Source: Coriobacteriaceae bacterium (lineage in GTDB: Bacteria; Actinomycetota; Coriobacteriia; Coriobacteriales; Coriobacteriaceae). Taken from it: a stretch of 64,000 bases of DNA. The stretch covers positions 40,513 through 104,512 of the forward strand of contig SUUG01000020.1 in the NCBI GenBank assembly GCA_015062655.1, given 5' to 3'. Shown piece after piece: positions 47,961 to 56,944 of this stretch. Each line of letters starts with the position of its first letter. Within the stretch, counting starts at the first letter, position 1. The notes beneath the pieces are model-generated. The model worked only from the letters and a program-made list of their open reading frames with translations. It did no database searches and was not told the DNA's origin. The translations under genes and the position numbers were made by a program.

Positions 47961-49322
47961 ATGTCACAGATGATGCCGGGAACCGAGTCGTCCCATCTCG
48001 AGCTTGCCCGCGGTCTCGCGGAGTTCATCGGCCGCAGTCCGAGCATGTTCCATACGGCGGCGGCCATCCGCGACCGCCTCGATGCCGCGGGCTTCACCTA
48101 CCTGCCCGAGCCGGCCGCATGGGAGGTCCTCCCGGGCGGTTCCTACTACACCGTGCGCAACAACTCGAGCGTGATCGCCTGGCATGTGGGCGCCGACCTG
48201 CCCGCGGACGCCCCCTACCATTTCCAGCTCACGGCCGCGCACTCCGATTCGCCCTCATTCAAGGTGAAGTCCGTGCCCGAGCTCGAGGGCGCGGGGGAGA
48301 GCCTGCGGCTGAACGTCGAGGCCTACGGCGGCATGATCGACTACAGCTGGTTCGACCGGCCCCTCGGCCTCGCGGGACGCGTGCTCGTGCGCGAGGGGGA
48401 CCGCATCGAGAGCCGCCTGCTGTCCGTGACGCGTCCGGTCGCGCTGATCCCGAGCCTTGCGATCCATATGAACCGTGAGGTCAATCGCGGGTTCGCGCCG
48501 AATCGCCAGGTTGACCTCTGCCCGCTGTTCTCAGTCGGTGCGCTTGCGCGCGGGGCCTTCGACGCCTTCGTGGCGGCCGAGCTCGGCGTGGCGCCCGAGC
48601 AGGTGCTCGCCCGTGATCTCTTCCTCGTGAACCTCGAGGCGCCTCGCATCTGGGGCGCCGCCGCGGAGCCGGAGTTCATCTCGGCGCCCCATCTCGACGA
48701 CCTCATGTGCGCCTACGCCGCGCTCGAGGGCTTCCTCGCGGAGCCGAGCGAGCGGACGGTCTCGGTGTACGCCTGCTTCGATAACGAGGAGGTGGGCTCG
48801 AACACCAAGCAGGGCGCGATGTCGACGCTGCTCGCCGACGTGCTCGCGCGGGTGAACGCGGGCCTGGGGCGCGGGGACGAGGACCTGCGCCGGGCGCTGG
48901 CCGGCTCCCTGCTCGTGAGCTGCGATAACGCGCATGCGGTGCACCCGAGCCATCCCGAGGCGGCCGACGAGGGGTCGCGTCCGGTGCTGAACGGCGGCAT
49001 CGTGATCAAGGAGGCCGCGAACCAGCATTACTGCACGGACGCCTTCTCGCGTGCGGCCTTCATCGCGGTGTGCGAGAGGGCGGGCGTGCCGTACCAGTCG
49101 TTTGCCAACCGCAGCGACACGGCCGGGGGCTCGACCCTGGGCAACCTTTCGAACATGCAGGTGAGCATGCACGCTGTGGACGTGGGCTGCCCGCAGCTTG
49201 CGATGCATGCGAGCTACGAGACGGCTGGCGCCCGCGACGTCGAGCTCGCCGTGCGTGCGCTCGCCGCGTTCTACGCGAGCGACCTGCGTATCGACGGCGC
49301 CGACGCCCTGACGCTCGCCTGA
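47961..49322 (+). CDS. apeB: M18-family aminopeptidase
   Basis: 453 residues from ATG 47961 with CAAAGGAGAACGCC upstream; the frame from 47916 adds 15 unlikely residues. Zinc ligands of the M18 family can be seen in TAAHSDSPSFKVK, the DNEEVGSNTKQGA segment with catalytic Glu, and the C-terminal SMHAVDVGC/AMHASYET region (His). Removes N-terminal acidic or neutral residues from peptides. Converges with pfkA. Confidence 0.94.
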   Translation: MSQMMPGTESSHLELARGLAEFIGRSPSMFHTAAAIRDRLDAAGFTYLPEPAAWEVLPGGSYYTVRNNSSVIAWHVGADLPADAPYHFQLTAAHSDSPSFKVKSVPELEGAGESLRLNVEAYGGMIDYSWFDRPLGLAGRVLVREGDRIESRLLSVTRPVALIPSLAIHMNREVNRGFAPNRQVDLCPLFSVGALARGAFDAFVAAELGVAPEQVLARDLFLVNLEAPRIWGAAAEPEFISAPHLDDLMCAYAALEGFLAEPSERTVSVYACFDNEEVGSNTKQGAMSTLLADVLARVNAGLGRGDEDLRRALAGSLLVSCDNAHAVHPSHPEAADEGSRPVLNGGIVIKEAANQHYCTDAFSRAAFIAVCERAGVPYQSFANRSDTAGGSTLGNLSNMQVSMHAVDVGCPQLAMHASYETAGARDVELAVRALAAFYASDLRIDGADALTLA

Positions 49323-49365
49323 GGGGCCGCCGACCGGCTCTGCCTGCGGCCATCCCCCGCTTGCA

Positions 49366-49431
49366 GATGCCGAGCGTTCGTAATACGGCCTTTTCTGCCG
49401 AAAAGATGCCGTATTACGAACGCTCGGCATC
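49366..49431. repeat. dispersed palindromic repeat, copy 9 (near-perfect)
   Basis: Arms are perfectly complementary over 24 bases: GATGCCGAGCGTTCGTAATA followed by CGGC pairs with GCCG followed by TATTACGAACGCTCGGCATC. The loop contains TTTT and AAAA on either side. It lies between the stop codons of the convergent apeB and pfkA genes, so it could terminate both. Confidence 0.95.
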
Positions 49432-49465
49432 CGCGCGGACCGCCTGGGCGAGCGGCTCCCAGGTC

Positions 49466-50545
49466 TTACTCGTCGCCGAAGCTGATGCCCAGGGCCTTCG
49501 CCTCGCGCACGAGGTCGCAGTGGGGGTCGACGTACTTGAGCTTGCCCGCCACCTTTCCGAGCGGCACCGTCTCCATCCGCCCGTCGTTCTGGGCGATCAT
49601 GATGCCGAACTCCTTGCGCAGGCAGGCGAGGGCTGCCTCGACGCCGCATTGGCTCGCGAAGATGCGGTCCTGCGCGTCGGGCTCGCCGCCGCGCTGCGTG
49701 TGCCCCGGGATCGCCACGCGGGTCTCTCGCCCGGAGCGCTCCTCGATCTCGTGGGCGATGTCGTACACGATGCTCGGCGAGGTGCGCGCCGCGACCTTCT
49801 TCTTGTACTCCTTCTTGGGCAGCGCCGCGTCCTCCTGCGAGATGGCGCCCTCGGCCACGACGACGATCGCGAACCGGCCGCCCATCTCCATGCGCTGCTC
49901 GATGGAGCGGATCACGTTCTCCATGCGGTAGGGGATCTCGGGGATGAGCACCACGTCGGCGCCGCCCGCGACGCCCGCGTACAGAGGGATCCAGCCGACC
50001 TTGTGGCCCATGATCTCGATCACGAACACGCGGCCGTGGCTGCTCGCCGTGGTGTGGATATCGTCGATGCAGCGCGTGGCCACCTCGACGGCGCTTTTGA
50101 ACCCGAAGGTGAGCTCGGTGCCCCAGGTGTCGTTGTCGATGGTCTTGGGCAGCGCGATGACGTTCAGCCCCTCCTCGCGCAGACGGTTGGCCGTCTTGGT
50201 GGAGCCGTTGCCGCCGAGCATGAACAGGCAGTCGAGGTTGAGCTCGCGGTAGGTCTCGATCATGGCCGGGACCTTCTCGATGCCCTCCGGGGTGGGCTCG
50301 TCGAGCTTTTTGAACGGCGTGCGGCTCGTGCCGAGGATGGTGCCGCCGCGGGTGAGGATGCCGCTGAAGTCGGCGGGATCCATCCGGCGGTACTGGCCGT
50401 AGATGAGGCCGCGGTAGCCGTTCTCGAAACCGTAGATCTCCAGCTCGTCGCCGAGTTTGACGGCGAGCGTCTTCACGATGCCGCGCATGGTGGCGTTGAG
50501 GGCCTGGCAGTCGCCGCCGCTCGTGAGCAGTCCGATTCTCAACAT
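49466..50545 (-). CDS. pfkA: 6-phosphofructokinase (atypical phosphoryl-donor motif)
   Basis: 359 residues, start 50545 (TGCGACCGATACGAGGTGC upstream). Glycolytic phosphorylation of fructose 6-phosphate. TSGGDCQALNATMRG at the N-terminus and PKTIDNDTWGTE for the substrate site. The nucleotide motif reads LGGNGSTKTA, where E. coli Pfk has GGDGS and PGTIDND. Gly after the Asn suggests ATP use, while Lys in PKTIDND is typical of the pyrophosphate and group III enzymes. Donor therefore uncertain. Confidence 0.93.
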   Translation of the reverse strand: MLRIGLLTSGGDCQALNATMRGIVKTLAVKLGDELEIYGFENGYRGLIYGQYRRMDPADFSGILTRGGTILGTSRTPFKKLDEPTPEGIEKVPAMIETYRELNLDCLFMLGGNGSTKTANRLREEGLNVIALPKTIDNDTWGTELTFGFKSAVEVATRCIDDIHTTASSHGRVFVIEIMGHKVGWIPLYAGVAGGADVVLIPEIPYRMENVIRSIEQRMEMGGRFAIVVVAEGAISQEDAALPKKEYKKKVAARTSPSIVYDIAHEIEERSGRETRVAIPGHTQRGGEPDAQDRIFASQCGVEAALACLRKEFGIMIAQNDGRMETVPLGKVAGKLKYVDPHCDLVREAKALGISFGDE

Positions 50546-50600
50546 GGTGCACCTCGTATCGGTCGCAGGTCAGATGCTCCTAGTGTAACCGGTGGCCGAG

Positions 50601-50666
50601 GATGCCGAGCGTTCGTAATTCGGCCTTTTTCGTTGCGAAAAGCCGGTATTGCGAACGCTCGGCATC
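50601..50666. repeat. dispersed palindromic repeat, copy 10
   Basis: Left arm GATGCCGAGCGTTCGTAATT, right arm GGTATTGCGAACGCTCGGCA, with CCTTTTTCGTTGCGAAAAG between. It sits between divergent genes (pfkA and the GNAT gene), so termination cannot be its only role. Confidence 0.92.
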
Positions 50667-50742
50667 TGCGCGGGCCGAGGTGGGACCCCTTGCCCGGATC
50701 GGTTGCCATTCGGTAAGCTAGATGGCCGAAGGAGTGATATGA

Positions 50743-51375
50743 ATGAGTGAGCAGACCGTCCGCTACCGTCCGTTCGAGGACGGGGACTTCGATGAGATCG
50801 TTCCCATCATGCAGGGGCTGTGGCACACCAAGAGCGATGACGAGGCCTTCGACCGCCTTGAGGCCGTCGACGACCTGGCGTACATGCTCTCGAAGGCCAA
50901 CTTCTCGCAGATCGCGCTTGTGGACGATGTCGTGTGCGGCATCGTGCTGGCCCGCGCCGGCGAGATCGACCCCGCTTGGATCGCGCGCTGGCAGGACGTG
51001 CAGGACCGCGCCCATCAGGAGATGCGCGAGCTGAGCGCGGAGCGCTTCGCCGACTACATGGCGTTCGTCGAGGGCGAGGGCGCGACCAACCACGGGCTGC
51101 TCGCCGCCTCCGGCCTGGCCGATGGGGGAGAGGTCGTGCTGCTGGCGCTGAGCCCGGCCGCCCGCGGTCATGGCGTCGGCCGAGCGCTCGTGGAGTCGGC
51201 GCGGGCCTATCTGGCCGGGAAGGATGCGCTGCCGGGCTACCTCTACACGGACACGAGCTGCACATGGCGGTTCTACGAGCACCTGGGGCTCACCCGAGTG
51301 GCCGAGCATATCGCCACGCCGGAGGAGCAGGGCATCATCGAGTCCGAGATGTACCTCTACCGATTGGACGCCTGA
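50743..51375 (+). CDS. GNAT-family N-acetyltransferase
   Basis: 210 residues, ATG 50743. GNAT fold with the acetyl-CoA loop AAR(G)HGVGRALVESA and a C-terminal WRFYEHLGLTRV segment. Substrate unknown. Its TGA overlaps the ATG of the broken tyrosine phosphatase gene by one base (TGATG), so the two genes were once translationally coupled. Confidence 0.88.
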   Translation: MSEQTVRYRPFEDGDFDEIVPIMQGLWHTKSDDEAFDRLEAVDDLAYMLSKANFSQIALVDDVVCGIVLARAGEIDPAWIARWQDVQDRAHQEMRELSAERFADYMAFVEGEGATNHGLLAASGLADGGEVVLLALSPAARGHGVGRALVESARAYLAGKDALPGYLYTDTSCTWRFYEHLGLTRVAEHIATPEEQGIIESEMYLYRLDA

Positions 51376-51410
51376 TGCGCCGCATCCTCTTCGTCTGCCA
51401 TGGCAATATA
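51375..51410 (+). pseudogene. 5' fragment of low-molecular-weight protein tyrosine phosphatase
   Basis: Codes for MRRILFVCHGNI, the N-terminus of the low-molecular-weight phosphatase family up to the middle of the catalytic loop (family pattern VCxGNxCRS). The frame then leaves the family, reading FVNPHS and a stop at 51429-51431. The expected second half of the active site loop (CRS) is missing. Its 3' part is at 55346-55537. Confidence 0.88.
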
Positions 51411-51416
51411 TTTGTG

Positions 51417-51451
51417 AACCCGCACTCGTAATTTAATTACGAGTGCGGGTT
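51417..51451. terminator. perfect palindrome at the left end of the insertion
   Basis: AACCCGCACTCGTAATT and AATTACGAGTGCGGGTT, perfect 17-bp arms around a single T. It follows the metalloprotease gene on the minus strand (stop 51466) and lies seven bases from the phosphatase junction. It probably acts as the protease gene's terminator; it might alternatively be an element end. Confidence 0.65.
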
Positions 51452-51465
51452 TGTGAGTGTGTAGA

Positions 51466-54400
51466 TTAGCGCTTGCGTTTGTAAGCAAATCCCGCAGTTA
51501 AGAATAGGGTTGACGTGAGGAACATGGCTTGGAGACCATGTGAGAGCAGCATCGAATCTGCTGTCGCGGGCAATGTAGATTTCTTCCGGTTTTTACTCGT
51601 ATGAACCTTTTTGCGTTCTCCATCAGGCAAGTCTTTGCCGTTCGAAGGATTGGAATCCGTATCTTGATCGGGTGCATCGGATGCATCGGGTACAGGGTTA
51701 GGGGTTGGATCCGGTACAGGATCAGGGGTTAGATCTGGAGTTGGATCGGGATCCGGATCGGGCTTCGGCGTGGGCTTCGGTGCAGCCTGAACGCTCACGG
51801 ACGTGTTGACTGTATCAAAGCTGTCATCGGGGTAGATAACGTCGATACGCACCGTGTAGGAGCCGAGTGCAACATCAGCCGGTGGAGTGGCGGTGATAAT
51901 ACCGGTTGCGGGATCAACGCTTATCCATGGGCGCACCTGATCATACTGAGGTGTGGGCACCCAGGTAAAGGTCGTGCCGGCGGGGAAGCCGTCTTTGCCC
52001 AGAGAGTCCACCGGAGCTGTTCCGGTAGCGGTAGAGCCGGCCTCCACCTCAAAAGCTGTCCACGCAGGTTCGTTAACTTCGTTTTGTTTAGGTTCCGGCT
52101 TGGGTTCTGGATCGGGTTTCGGTTCCGGCTTAGGATCCGGAGTTGGATCGGGTTCCGGTTGTGGTTCCGGTTTCGGTTTTGCGGTGAACGTCCAAGAACC
52201 TACGAGAGTGACATCGCCATCAGTGATGGTAACAGACGTTACCGTCTCACCTTGACCGCTCACCTTCCAGCCGTTGAACGCCCACGTACCCTCGGCACCA
52301 TCAGCATTGGCGGTTGCAGTCGTCGTCGGTACAGCGAGCGTCACCGTCTCACCAACCCTATATGTCTTGCTGTCCACAGGGGTCTGCACGTCAGCAGGGA
52401 CATCACCGTCAAACTGGTAGGTCAGCGAGAATGTCTTCTCGGGCTCGGATGCTTCGTAAACGGTCTCTTTAAACTCATTCGTCTTTGTCTTATAGGCCAG
52501 ATACAGAGCGGATTTCAGCTTCTCAACCGATGTTTCGACTGCACGCTTGCCAGCGGTGCCGTTTGCAAGGTCAGCGTCAATGGCCTCGCTCATAAGACGA
52601 CGCAGCGTCTGCTCATCGGAGACCGTCTCTTGCTTGCCGTTCCACGTAATTGTTACGTCTTTGAGTTCATCGAGACGCGCAGCCCTCTTGGCGTACATGG
52701 CCTTACGGAACTCGGCATCAGAGGAATAGTTACTGATCTTCTTGAGCACTTCGGCATCGGCAAAAGCAGCCTTATCTGCCGTTGCTGCCGGGCGATATTG
52801 GTCGGAAAGATAGGGCACCCACCCCTTGGTGAAGCCGTATTCGCCCATAAGCTCCCAGGCGATGCGGCGCATATGAATATCGCCGGTGTTGCCGCTCGGG
52901 GTAAGCGGCGCTCCGTAGAGCGGGGAGAACAACGGCACAACGTGGTAGCCGTTGTACTGTGCCGTACCGGTGTTCTGTGTTCCTACCGCCTCATAACGGG
53001 AGACCACGGCGTTTGCATCGACAAGATCATCAATGCTCTTCCAAGATGCAGCATCTTGAGCAGTGGAAGCAGCAAACACCTCGTCGTAGGTACCGGAAGT
53101 ATTCTTCTTCATCGTGACGACGTTGAACCACTTTTGCTTGACGTCATTGCCACGCTTGAGCACTTCCTGCGCCTCGACGAGGTCAAGGGTGTTGGTGACG
53201 TCGAGAAGGTTGCTCATATAGCTGCGCACGCTCTCTTCGTCGGTAAAGTTGTTCACCGAGGAGTTGGCATAGCTACCTTCCGGCAAATCCATAATTTGGT
53301 TGAGCGTGTAAATGGGGTCGTCTTTTTCATAGGTTTCGTAGAGACCGCGCGGATAGAGCTCGGTGGATGTGCCTGAGCGGACGGTTTGCCCGTTGAGGTA
53401 GGGGTAAGGGCTGTTTTGGGCAAGCTGGTGGGTGATTTCGTGCGTGTAGCCGGAATGCCCGGTAGGCTCAAGGAGACGTGCCGTCCAGAAGGTGACATCT
53501 GGCCCGCTTGCTTCAGCACCGACGAACTTGTAGTCACTCCAGCGTTTCATCGGCCCGAAGAAGTCTCTGACAGCCTCGGCTGCTTGATCTCCGCTCGCAG
53601 GTGACCACGCCTGCTTTCCAGCACCTTTACTTGCTATGCGGTATCCGTCGGTGACGATACGGTCGGCTTTCAGCGCGTTTTTCTGGGTCGGTGCCATGCG
53701 CGCCCAAAAATCGATGTAGTCGGCTTGGTTCTTGCCATAGGCGGTGACTTTCTGGCGCAGACCGTTCATCTCGGCAGCGTTGCTGAGATCTTCCACATAG
53801 CCCTCTTGCATCCCCCAGCTCACCGAAGCAACGTTGGAAAGCACGAAGATGCTGTTGTTTTCTTTTGTGAGGAGCGGCAGAAGATACGGTTGAAGTTTCG
53901 TCGAGCCGACGAGTTTGTCGTAGAGACGATATGCACCGTCGGGGATTTCTGCCGAAGCATTCTCAGAGACCACATTGCCGTGCGCCTGCATCTGCTCGAC
54001 ATACCAGTTCGAGACGTCGTCAGTGACAACCGAGCGAATAAAGGCATCGAGGGTAGTGGCGTCTGTTACTGCCGGAGCGATGACCTTCGTGAACATCTCC
54101 ACATTCTTGGGCATCGCATATCTGTCGCCTCCACTATTACCGATGGTGACGGCAAGGGCGAGCGGGGAAAACGCTTTTCCGAAGCTGCTTGAAGTGCGCA
54201 GACCGCGTGCGAAGTTGGTGGTTTCGTAATCAAAATCGTAGAGGCGCTGCTCGTACGTCAACCCGAGGAGGAGCGCTACTTTGTCTTTCGTGAGAAGATC
54301 CGTGTATTGCTCAGGCGTACGCGTGGGGTTGACCTGCGAATCCGAGGTGACGACCTCGGTGAGATATTTCTCGAGGTTGGCTTGGACGTCAGCAAAGGAT

Positions 54401-54726
54401 TCTTTATACCCGGCGGACTCGGCATATTCCTTTTGCAGAGCGGCAATAGCTTCGTCTCTTGTGACGCTGCCGATGGGGCGCCCTTCTTTTTCGGCAATTT
54501 CTCGTTGCTTGTTGAGTGTCTCCACGGCACTAAAACGCTTTGGGGCGAGTTTTTCTGCCACCTCATCGGAATCATAGGTGACGGCAGAAAGCTCGCCTTT
54601 GACAGCGTTGATAACCTGTTTCACTTGTGCATCATTAAGTCCGGATGCAGCGTGTGCCTGAATGGGAAGCATCAATGCCGACAGGATAAAAAGACTCACA
54701 AAGAAGATTGTTAGCTTGTGGCGCAT
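51466..54726 (-). CDS. cell-wall-anchored M26-type zinc metalloprotease
   Basis: 1086 residues, start 54726 with AAAGGA upstream. Signal peptide (IFFVSLFILSALMLPIQAHA), long helical N-terminal region, and a zinc site HEITH at 429-433 followed by SGTSTELYPRGLYE with the third ligand Glu, as in pneumococcal ZmpA/B/C and IgA1 proteases. The C-terminal third has a repeat-type beta domain (FNGWKVSGQGE), a Pro/Asp/Lys-rich stalk, a Rib-like domain, a second stalk and a sortase signal LPATA followed by a hydrophobic segment and KRKR. Base composition is clearly lower in GC than its neighbours. Likely a host-glycoprotein protease gained by transfer. Confidence 0.9.
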   Translation of the reverse strand: MRHKLTIFFVSLFILSALMLPIQAHAASGLNDAQVKQVINAVKGELSAVTYDSDEVAEKLAPKRFSAVETLNKQREIAEKEGRPIGSVTRDEAIAALQKEYAESAGYKESFADVQANLEKYLTEVVTSDSQVNPTRTPEQYTDLLTKDKVALLLGLTYEQRLYDFDYETTNFARGLRTSSSFGKAFSPLALAVTIGNSGGDRYAMPKNVEMFTKVIAPAVTDATTLDAFIRSVVTDDVSNWYVEQMQAHGNVVSENASAEIPDGAYRLYDKLVGSTKLQPYLLPLLTKENNSIFVLSNVASVSWGMQEGYVEDLSNAAEMNGLRQKVTAYGKNQADYIDFWARMAPTQKNALKADRIVTDGYRIASKGAGKQAWSPASGDQAAEAVRDFFGPMKRWSDYKFVGAEASGPDVTFWTARLLEPTGHSGYTHEITHQLAQNSPYPYLNGQTVRSGTSTELYPRGLYETYEKDDPIYTLNQIMDLPEGSYANSSVNNFTDEESVRSYMSNLLDVTNTLDLVEAQEVLKRGNDVKQKWFNVVTMKKNTSGTYDEVFAASTAQDAASWKSIDDLVDANAVVSRYEAVGTQNTGTAQYNGYHVVPLFSPLYGAPLTPSGNTGDIHMRRIAWELMGEYGFTKGWVPYLSDQYRPAATADKAAFADAEVLKKISNYSSDAEFRKAMYAKRAARLDELKDVTITWNGKQETVSDEQTLRRLMSEAIDADLANGTAGKRAVETSVEKLKSALYLAYKTKTNEFKETVYEASEPEKTFSLTYQFDGDVPADVQTPVDSKTYRVGETVTLAVPTTTATANADGAEGTWAFNGWKVSGQGETVTSVTITDGDVTLVGSWTFTAKPKPEPQPEPDPTPDPKPEPKPDPEPKPEPKQNEVNEPAWTAFEVEAGSTATGTAPVDSLGKDGFPAGTTFTWVPTPQYDQVRPWISVDPATGIITATPPADVALGSYTVRIDVIYPDDSFDTVNTSVSVQAAPKPTPKPDPDPDPTPDLTPDPVPDPTPNPVPDASDAPDQDTDSNPSNGKDLPDGERKKVHTSKNRKKSTLPATADSMLLSHGLQAMFLTSTLFLTAGFAYKRKR

Positions 54727-54808
54727 ATAAATATCCTTTGCTCATATATAGGAACGTATACGACTCTAAAATCTGTTGGTAGCAGTTTTTTGTCTGTCTG
54801 TGAGCATG

Positions 54809-55344
54809 TTAACAAATTGACATAGCTTTGCCTATAAAGTGAATATAATAATTAACCAGAGGACAGAGCAAGTTTTTTTTCCGACATCGCGTTTTCCACT
54901 TTTTGACAAAGTGATATCCGAGAGGACTCATGAACACTTCCATAGAAAGTTCAAAGAGAGCCGCGCTAAAAGCACAGCTGAAGATTTGCAACCAACTCCA
55001 GCCAAAAAGCGTATGTGAGACAATAACGGCAAATACAAGGTTGTCACCAAACTGAGCTATCAGTGTGGATACATACGAGCGTAAGGCAAAGGTGGCAAAA
55101 CTGTCTTTTTGAACCATCTTGCCGATAGGGGCATTGATAAGTGCATTTGCACTAAAAGACACTGCCACGGCAAGACTGCTTCCAAAAACAATAAAAGGGC
55201 TTCCGGCGATCGTAGAGTTAAGGGCGCTCTTGACGCTTTGAAGACCGCTTTCATAAAAAGCTCCCCAGTTGCCGGGCATAAGGGCAATGAGTTGAAAGCT
55301 CAGAGCAAAAAAAGATTGAAATTGCCATAAAGGACAGTTATCTA
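54809..55344 (-). pseudogene. N-terminally truncated VUT/YhhQ-family transporter
   Basis: The C-terminal part of a queuosine-precursor-type vitamin uptake transporter (SPFIVFGSSLAVAVSFSAN, ALRSYVSTLIAQFGDNLVFA) can be read from about 55344 to a stop at 54809. The frame upstream of ATG 55279 also belongs to the family (WQFQSFFALSFQLIAL) but is cut by the junction with the phosphatase gene near 55345, so the N-terminus is missing. A 156-residue product from 55279 may be made but is unlikely to work. Confidence 0.7.
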
Positions 55345-55345
55345 C

Positions 55346-55537
55346 ATGGATGCCGAGAACGAGCGCGGACTGCGGCGGATTCTCGGCGGGGATCCGGAAG
55401 GGAAGTGCGCACGGCTGCTCGACTTCGCCGGGCGCCCCGGGGAGGATGTGGCCGATCTCCGGTACACCGGATACTTCGACGCCACCTACCGCGACGTGCT
55501 CGCCGGCTGCGAAGGGCTGCTCGCGCGCCTCAACTGA
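55346..55537 (+). pseudogene. 3' fragment of low-molecular-weight protein tyrosine phosphatase
   Basis: Reads MDAENERGLRRILGGDP, then KCARLLDF and VADLRYTGYFDATYRDV, the C-terminal third of the family (family pattern CMDxxNLxxL..., then DP(Y/W)(Y)GxxxxFxxxYxxV). The catalytic Asp of the D-P loop is kept but the Pro has become Leu. Together with 51375-51410 this shows one original gene; about 85 codons between the two pieces are missing and are replaced by the insertion. Confidence 0.9.
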
Positions 55538-55553
55538 GGAGTCCTATACAAAA

Positions 55554-55591
55554 CCGCACGTTTGGCAGCGGAATCGCAACCAAACGTGCGG
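55554..55591 (+). terminator. hairpin after the phosphatase fragment
   Basis: CCGCACGTTTG pairs perfectly with CAAACGTGCGG. No strong T tract follows. It could terminate the old phosphatase operon or the minus-strand gene that ends at 55649. Confidence 0.5.
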
Positions 55592-55648
55592 CTGTGCACA
55601 TCGATGGGCGGTGCGGGCGGCGGATTCCTCCGGTGCCGGCCCGCGCTC

Positions 55649-55846
55649 TCACGTCCGGTCCTGACCGTCCTCCTCGCCCCGCTCCGCACCGTTCTCCGCG
55701 CCCGGTAGGCGCCCCGCGCGCCGGAGCGCGTCGCGCAAGATCCACTCAACCTGCCCGTTCGCGCTGCGCATCTCGTCGTCGGCCCAACGCTGCACGGCGT
55801 CCCATACCTTGGGGTCGATGCGGAGGGGGTATTGCTTTCGCGCCAT
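55649..55846 (-). CDS. ribbon-helix-helix (Arc-type) DNA-binding protein
   Basis: 65 residues from start 55846 with GGGAGCCGAGC upstream. The central segment ARKQYPLRIDPKVWDAVQRW and SANGQVEWILRDALRRAG form the beta-strand and two helices of an Arc/MetJ-type repressor. The last 15 residues are acidic and disordered. It is 82 bases downstream of the SPFH gene on the same strand; this pairing recurs in actinobacteria, from memory. Target unknown. Confidence 0.8.
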   Translation of the reverse strand: MARKQYPLRIDPKVWDAVQRWADDEMRSANGQVEWILRDALRRAGRLPGAENGAERGEEDGQDRT

Positions 55847-55927
55847 CTGCTCGGCTCCCTCTCCAATCGCGCCGCCCGGCACCGGCACTCACCGTGCGGC
55901 CCCGGGCGGGAAACCATCATTCAAATG

Positions 55928-56944
55928 CTAGTACAGCGACCCCGCGTTGACCACGGGCTGCGCCTCGGTCTCGCCGCAGAGGACGACCATCAGGTTCGTG
56001 GCCATCGTGGCGCGGCGCTCTTCGTCGAGCTCGATCGCGCTGCCCGCAGCGAGCTCGCGCACGGCCATGTCCACCATGCCCACGGCGCCTTCGACGATCT
56101 TCTTCCGCGCGGCGATCACGGCTTCCGCCTGCTGACGGCGCAGCATCGCCGGTGCGATCTCGGGGGCGTAGGCGAGGTGTGTGAGCCGGGCGTCAATCAC
56201 GTTCACCCCGGCCGCCTCGAGCCGGCGGTCGAGCTCCTCCCTGAGGCTCTCGGACACCTCCTCGATATTCGAGCGCAGCGTGATGCTCGTGTTCGTGGTG
56301 TCGTCGTCCTCCATGTGGTCGTAGGCGTACACGCTCGCCACGTGGCGGAGCGCCGTCTCGGTTTGCATGGCCACGTAGCTGGGGTAATGGTCCACGTCGA
56401 ACATCGCGCGGGCGGTGTCGGACACATGCCAGACCACGACGGTGGCGATCTCGATGGGGTTGCCCATCTTGTCGTTGACCTTCAGGCGCTTGCCGTTGAG
56501 CGTGCGGGCGCGCAGCGACATCTTGGTCGAGAGGCCCTTCACACGCGCGGCTCCTTCCTCATCCTCGTCATCATTGCCCATGACTGCCGCCGCGACGGCT
56601 GCCTCGGCATCGGGGTCGTTCAGCGTGTTCGCGTAGAAGGGGTTCGCCCAGAAGAAGCCGGACTCGCGGACGGTGCCCTTGTACGTGCCGAAAAGGATGC
56701 ACACCTTCGCCTGACCCGGCTGCAGGGTGAAGAAGCCGGAAATGAAGATGAAGAAGCAGACGAGGAGCACGACGGAGGCGATGATGCCGACGATCCCGAC
56801 CACGGGCGCACCGGCGTCATCAGGATGGTCTACGATCGATATGACAGACCAGACCATCCCGGCCACGGCGGCTGCCAAAAGCAGCAGGGCGATGGGGAGG
56901 AACGGCCAACCAGAACGTGCCTTCAGCTGTTTTTCAACGGTCAT
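55928..56944 (-). CDS. SPFH/Band 7 domain membrane protein
   Basis: 338 residues from start 56944 with AAAGGAAAC upstream (the frame to 56962 is six residues longer). Two N-terminal membrane segments ([18 protein letters not shown] and [20 protein letters not shown]) are followed by the SPFH core ([20 protein letters not shown], then [20 protein letters not shown]). The end is helical. Such scaffolding proteins organise membrane microdomains. The next gene on the strand encodes the RHH protein. Confidence 0.92.
   Translation of the reverse strand: MTVEKQLKARSGWPFLPIALLLLAAAVAGMVWSVISIVDHPDDAGAPVVGIVGIIASVVLLVCFFIFISGFFTLQPGQAKVCILFGTYKGTVRESGFFWANPFYANTLNDPDAEAAVAAAVMGNDDEDEEGAARVKGLSTKMSLRARTLNGKRLKVNDKMGNPIEIATVVVWHVSDTARAMFDVDHYPSYVAMQTETALRHVASVYAYDHMEDDDTTNTSITLRSNIEEVSESLREELDRRLEAAGVNVIDARLTHLAYAPEIAPAMLRRQQAEAVIAARKKIVEGAVGMVDMAVRELAAGSAIELDEERRATMATNLMVVLCGETEAQPVVNAGSLY

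Noticed and set aside
55346..55537. Independent small gene starting at ATG 55346
   Set aside because: The Met is the internal residue of the phosphatase CMD/GMD motif; no ribosome-binding site precedes it.
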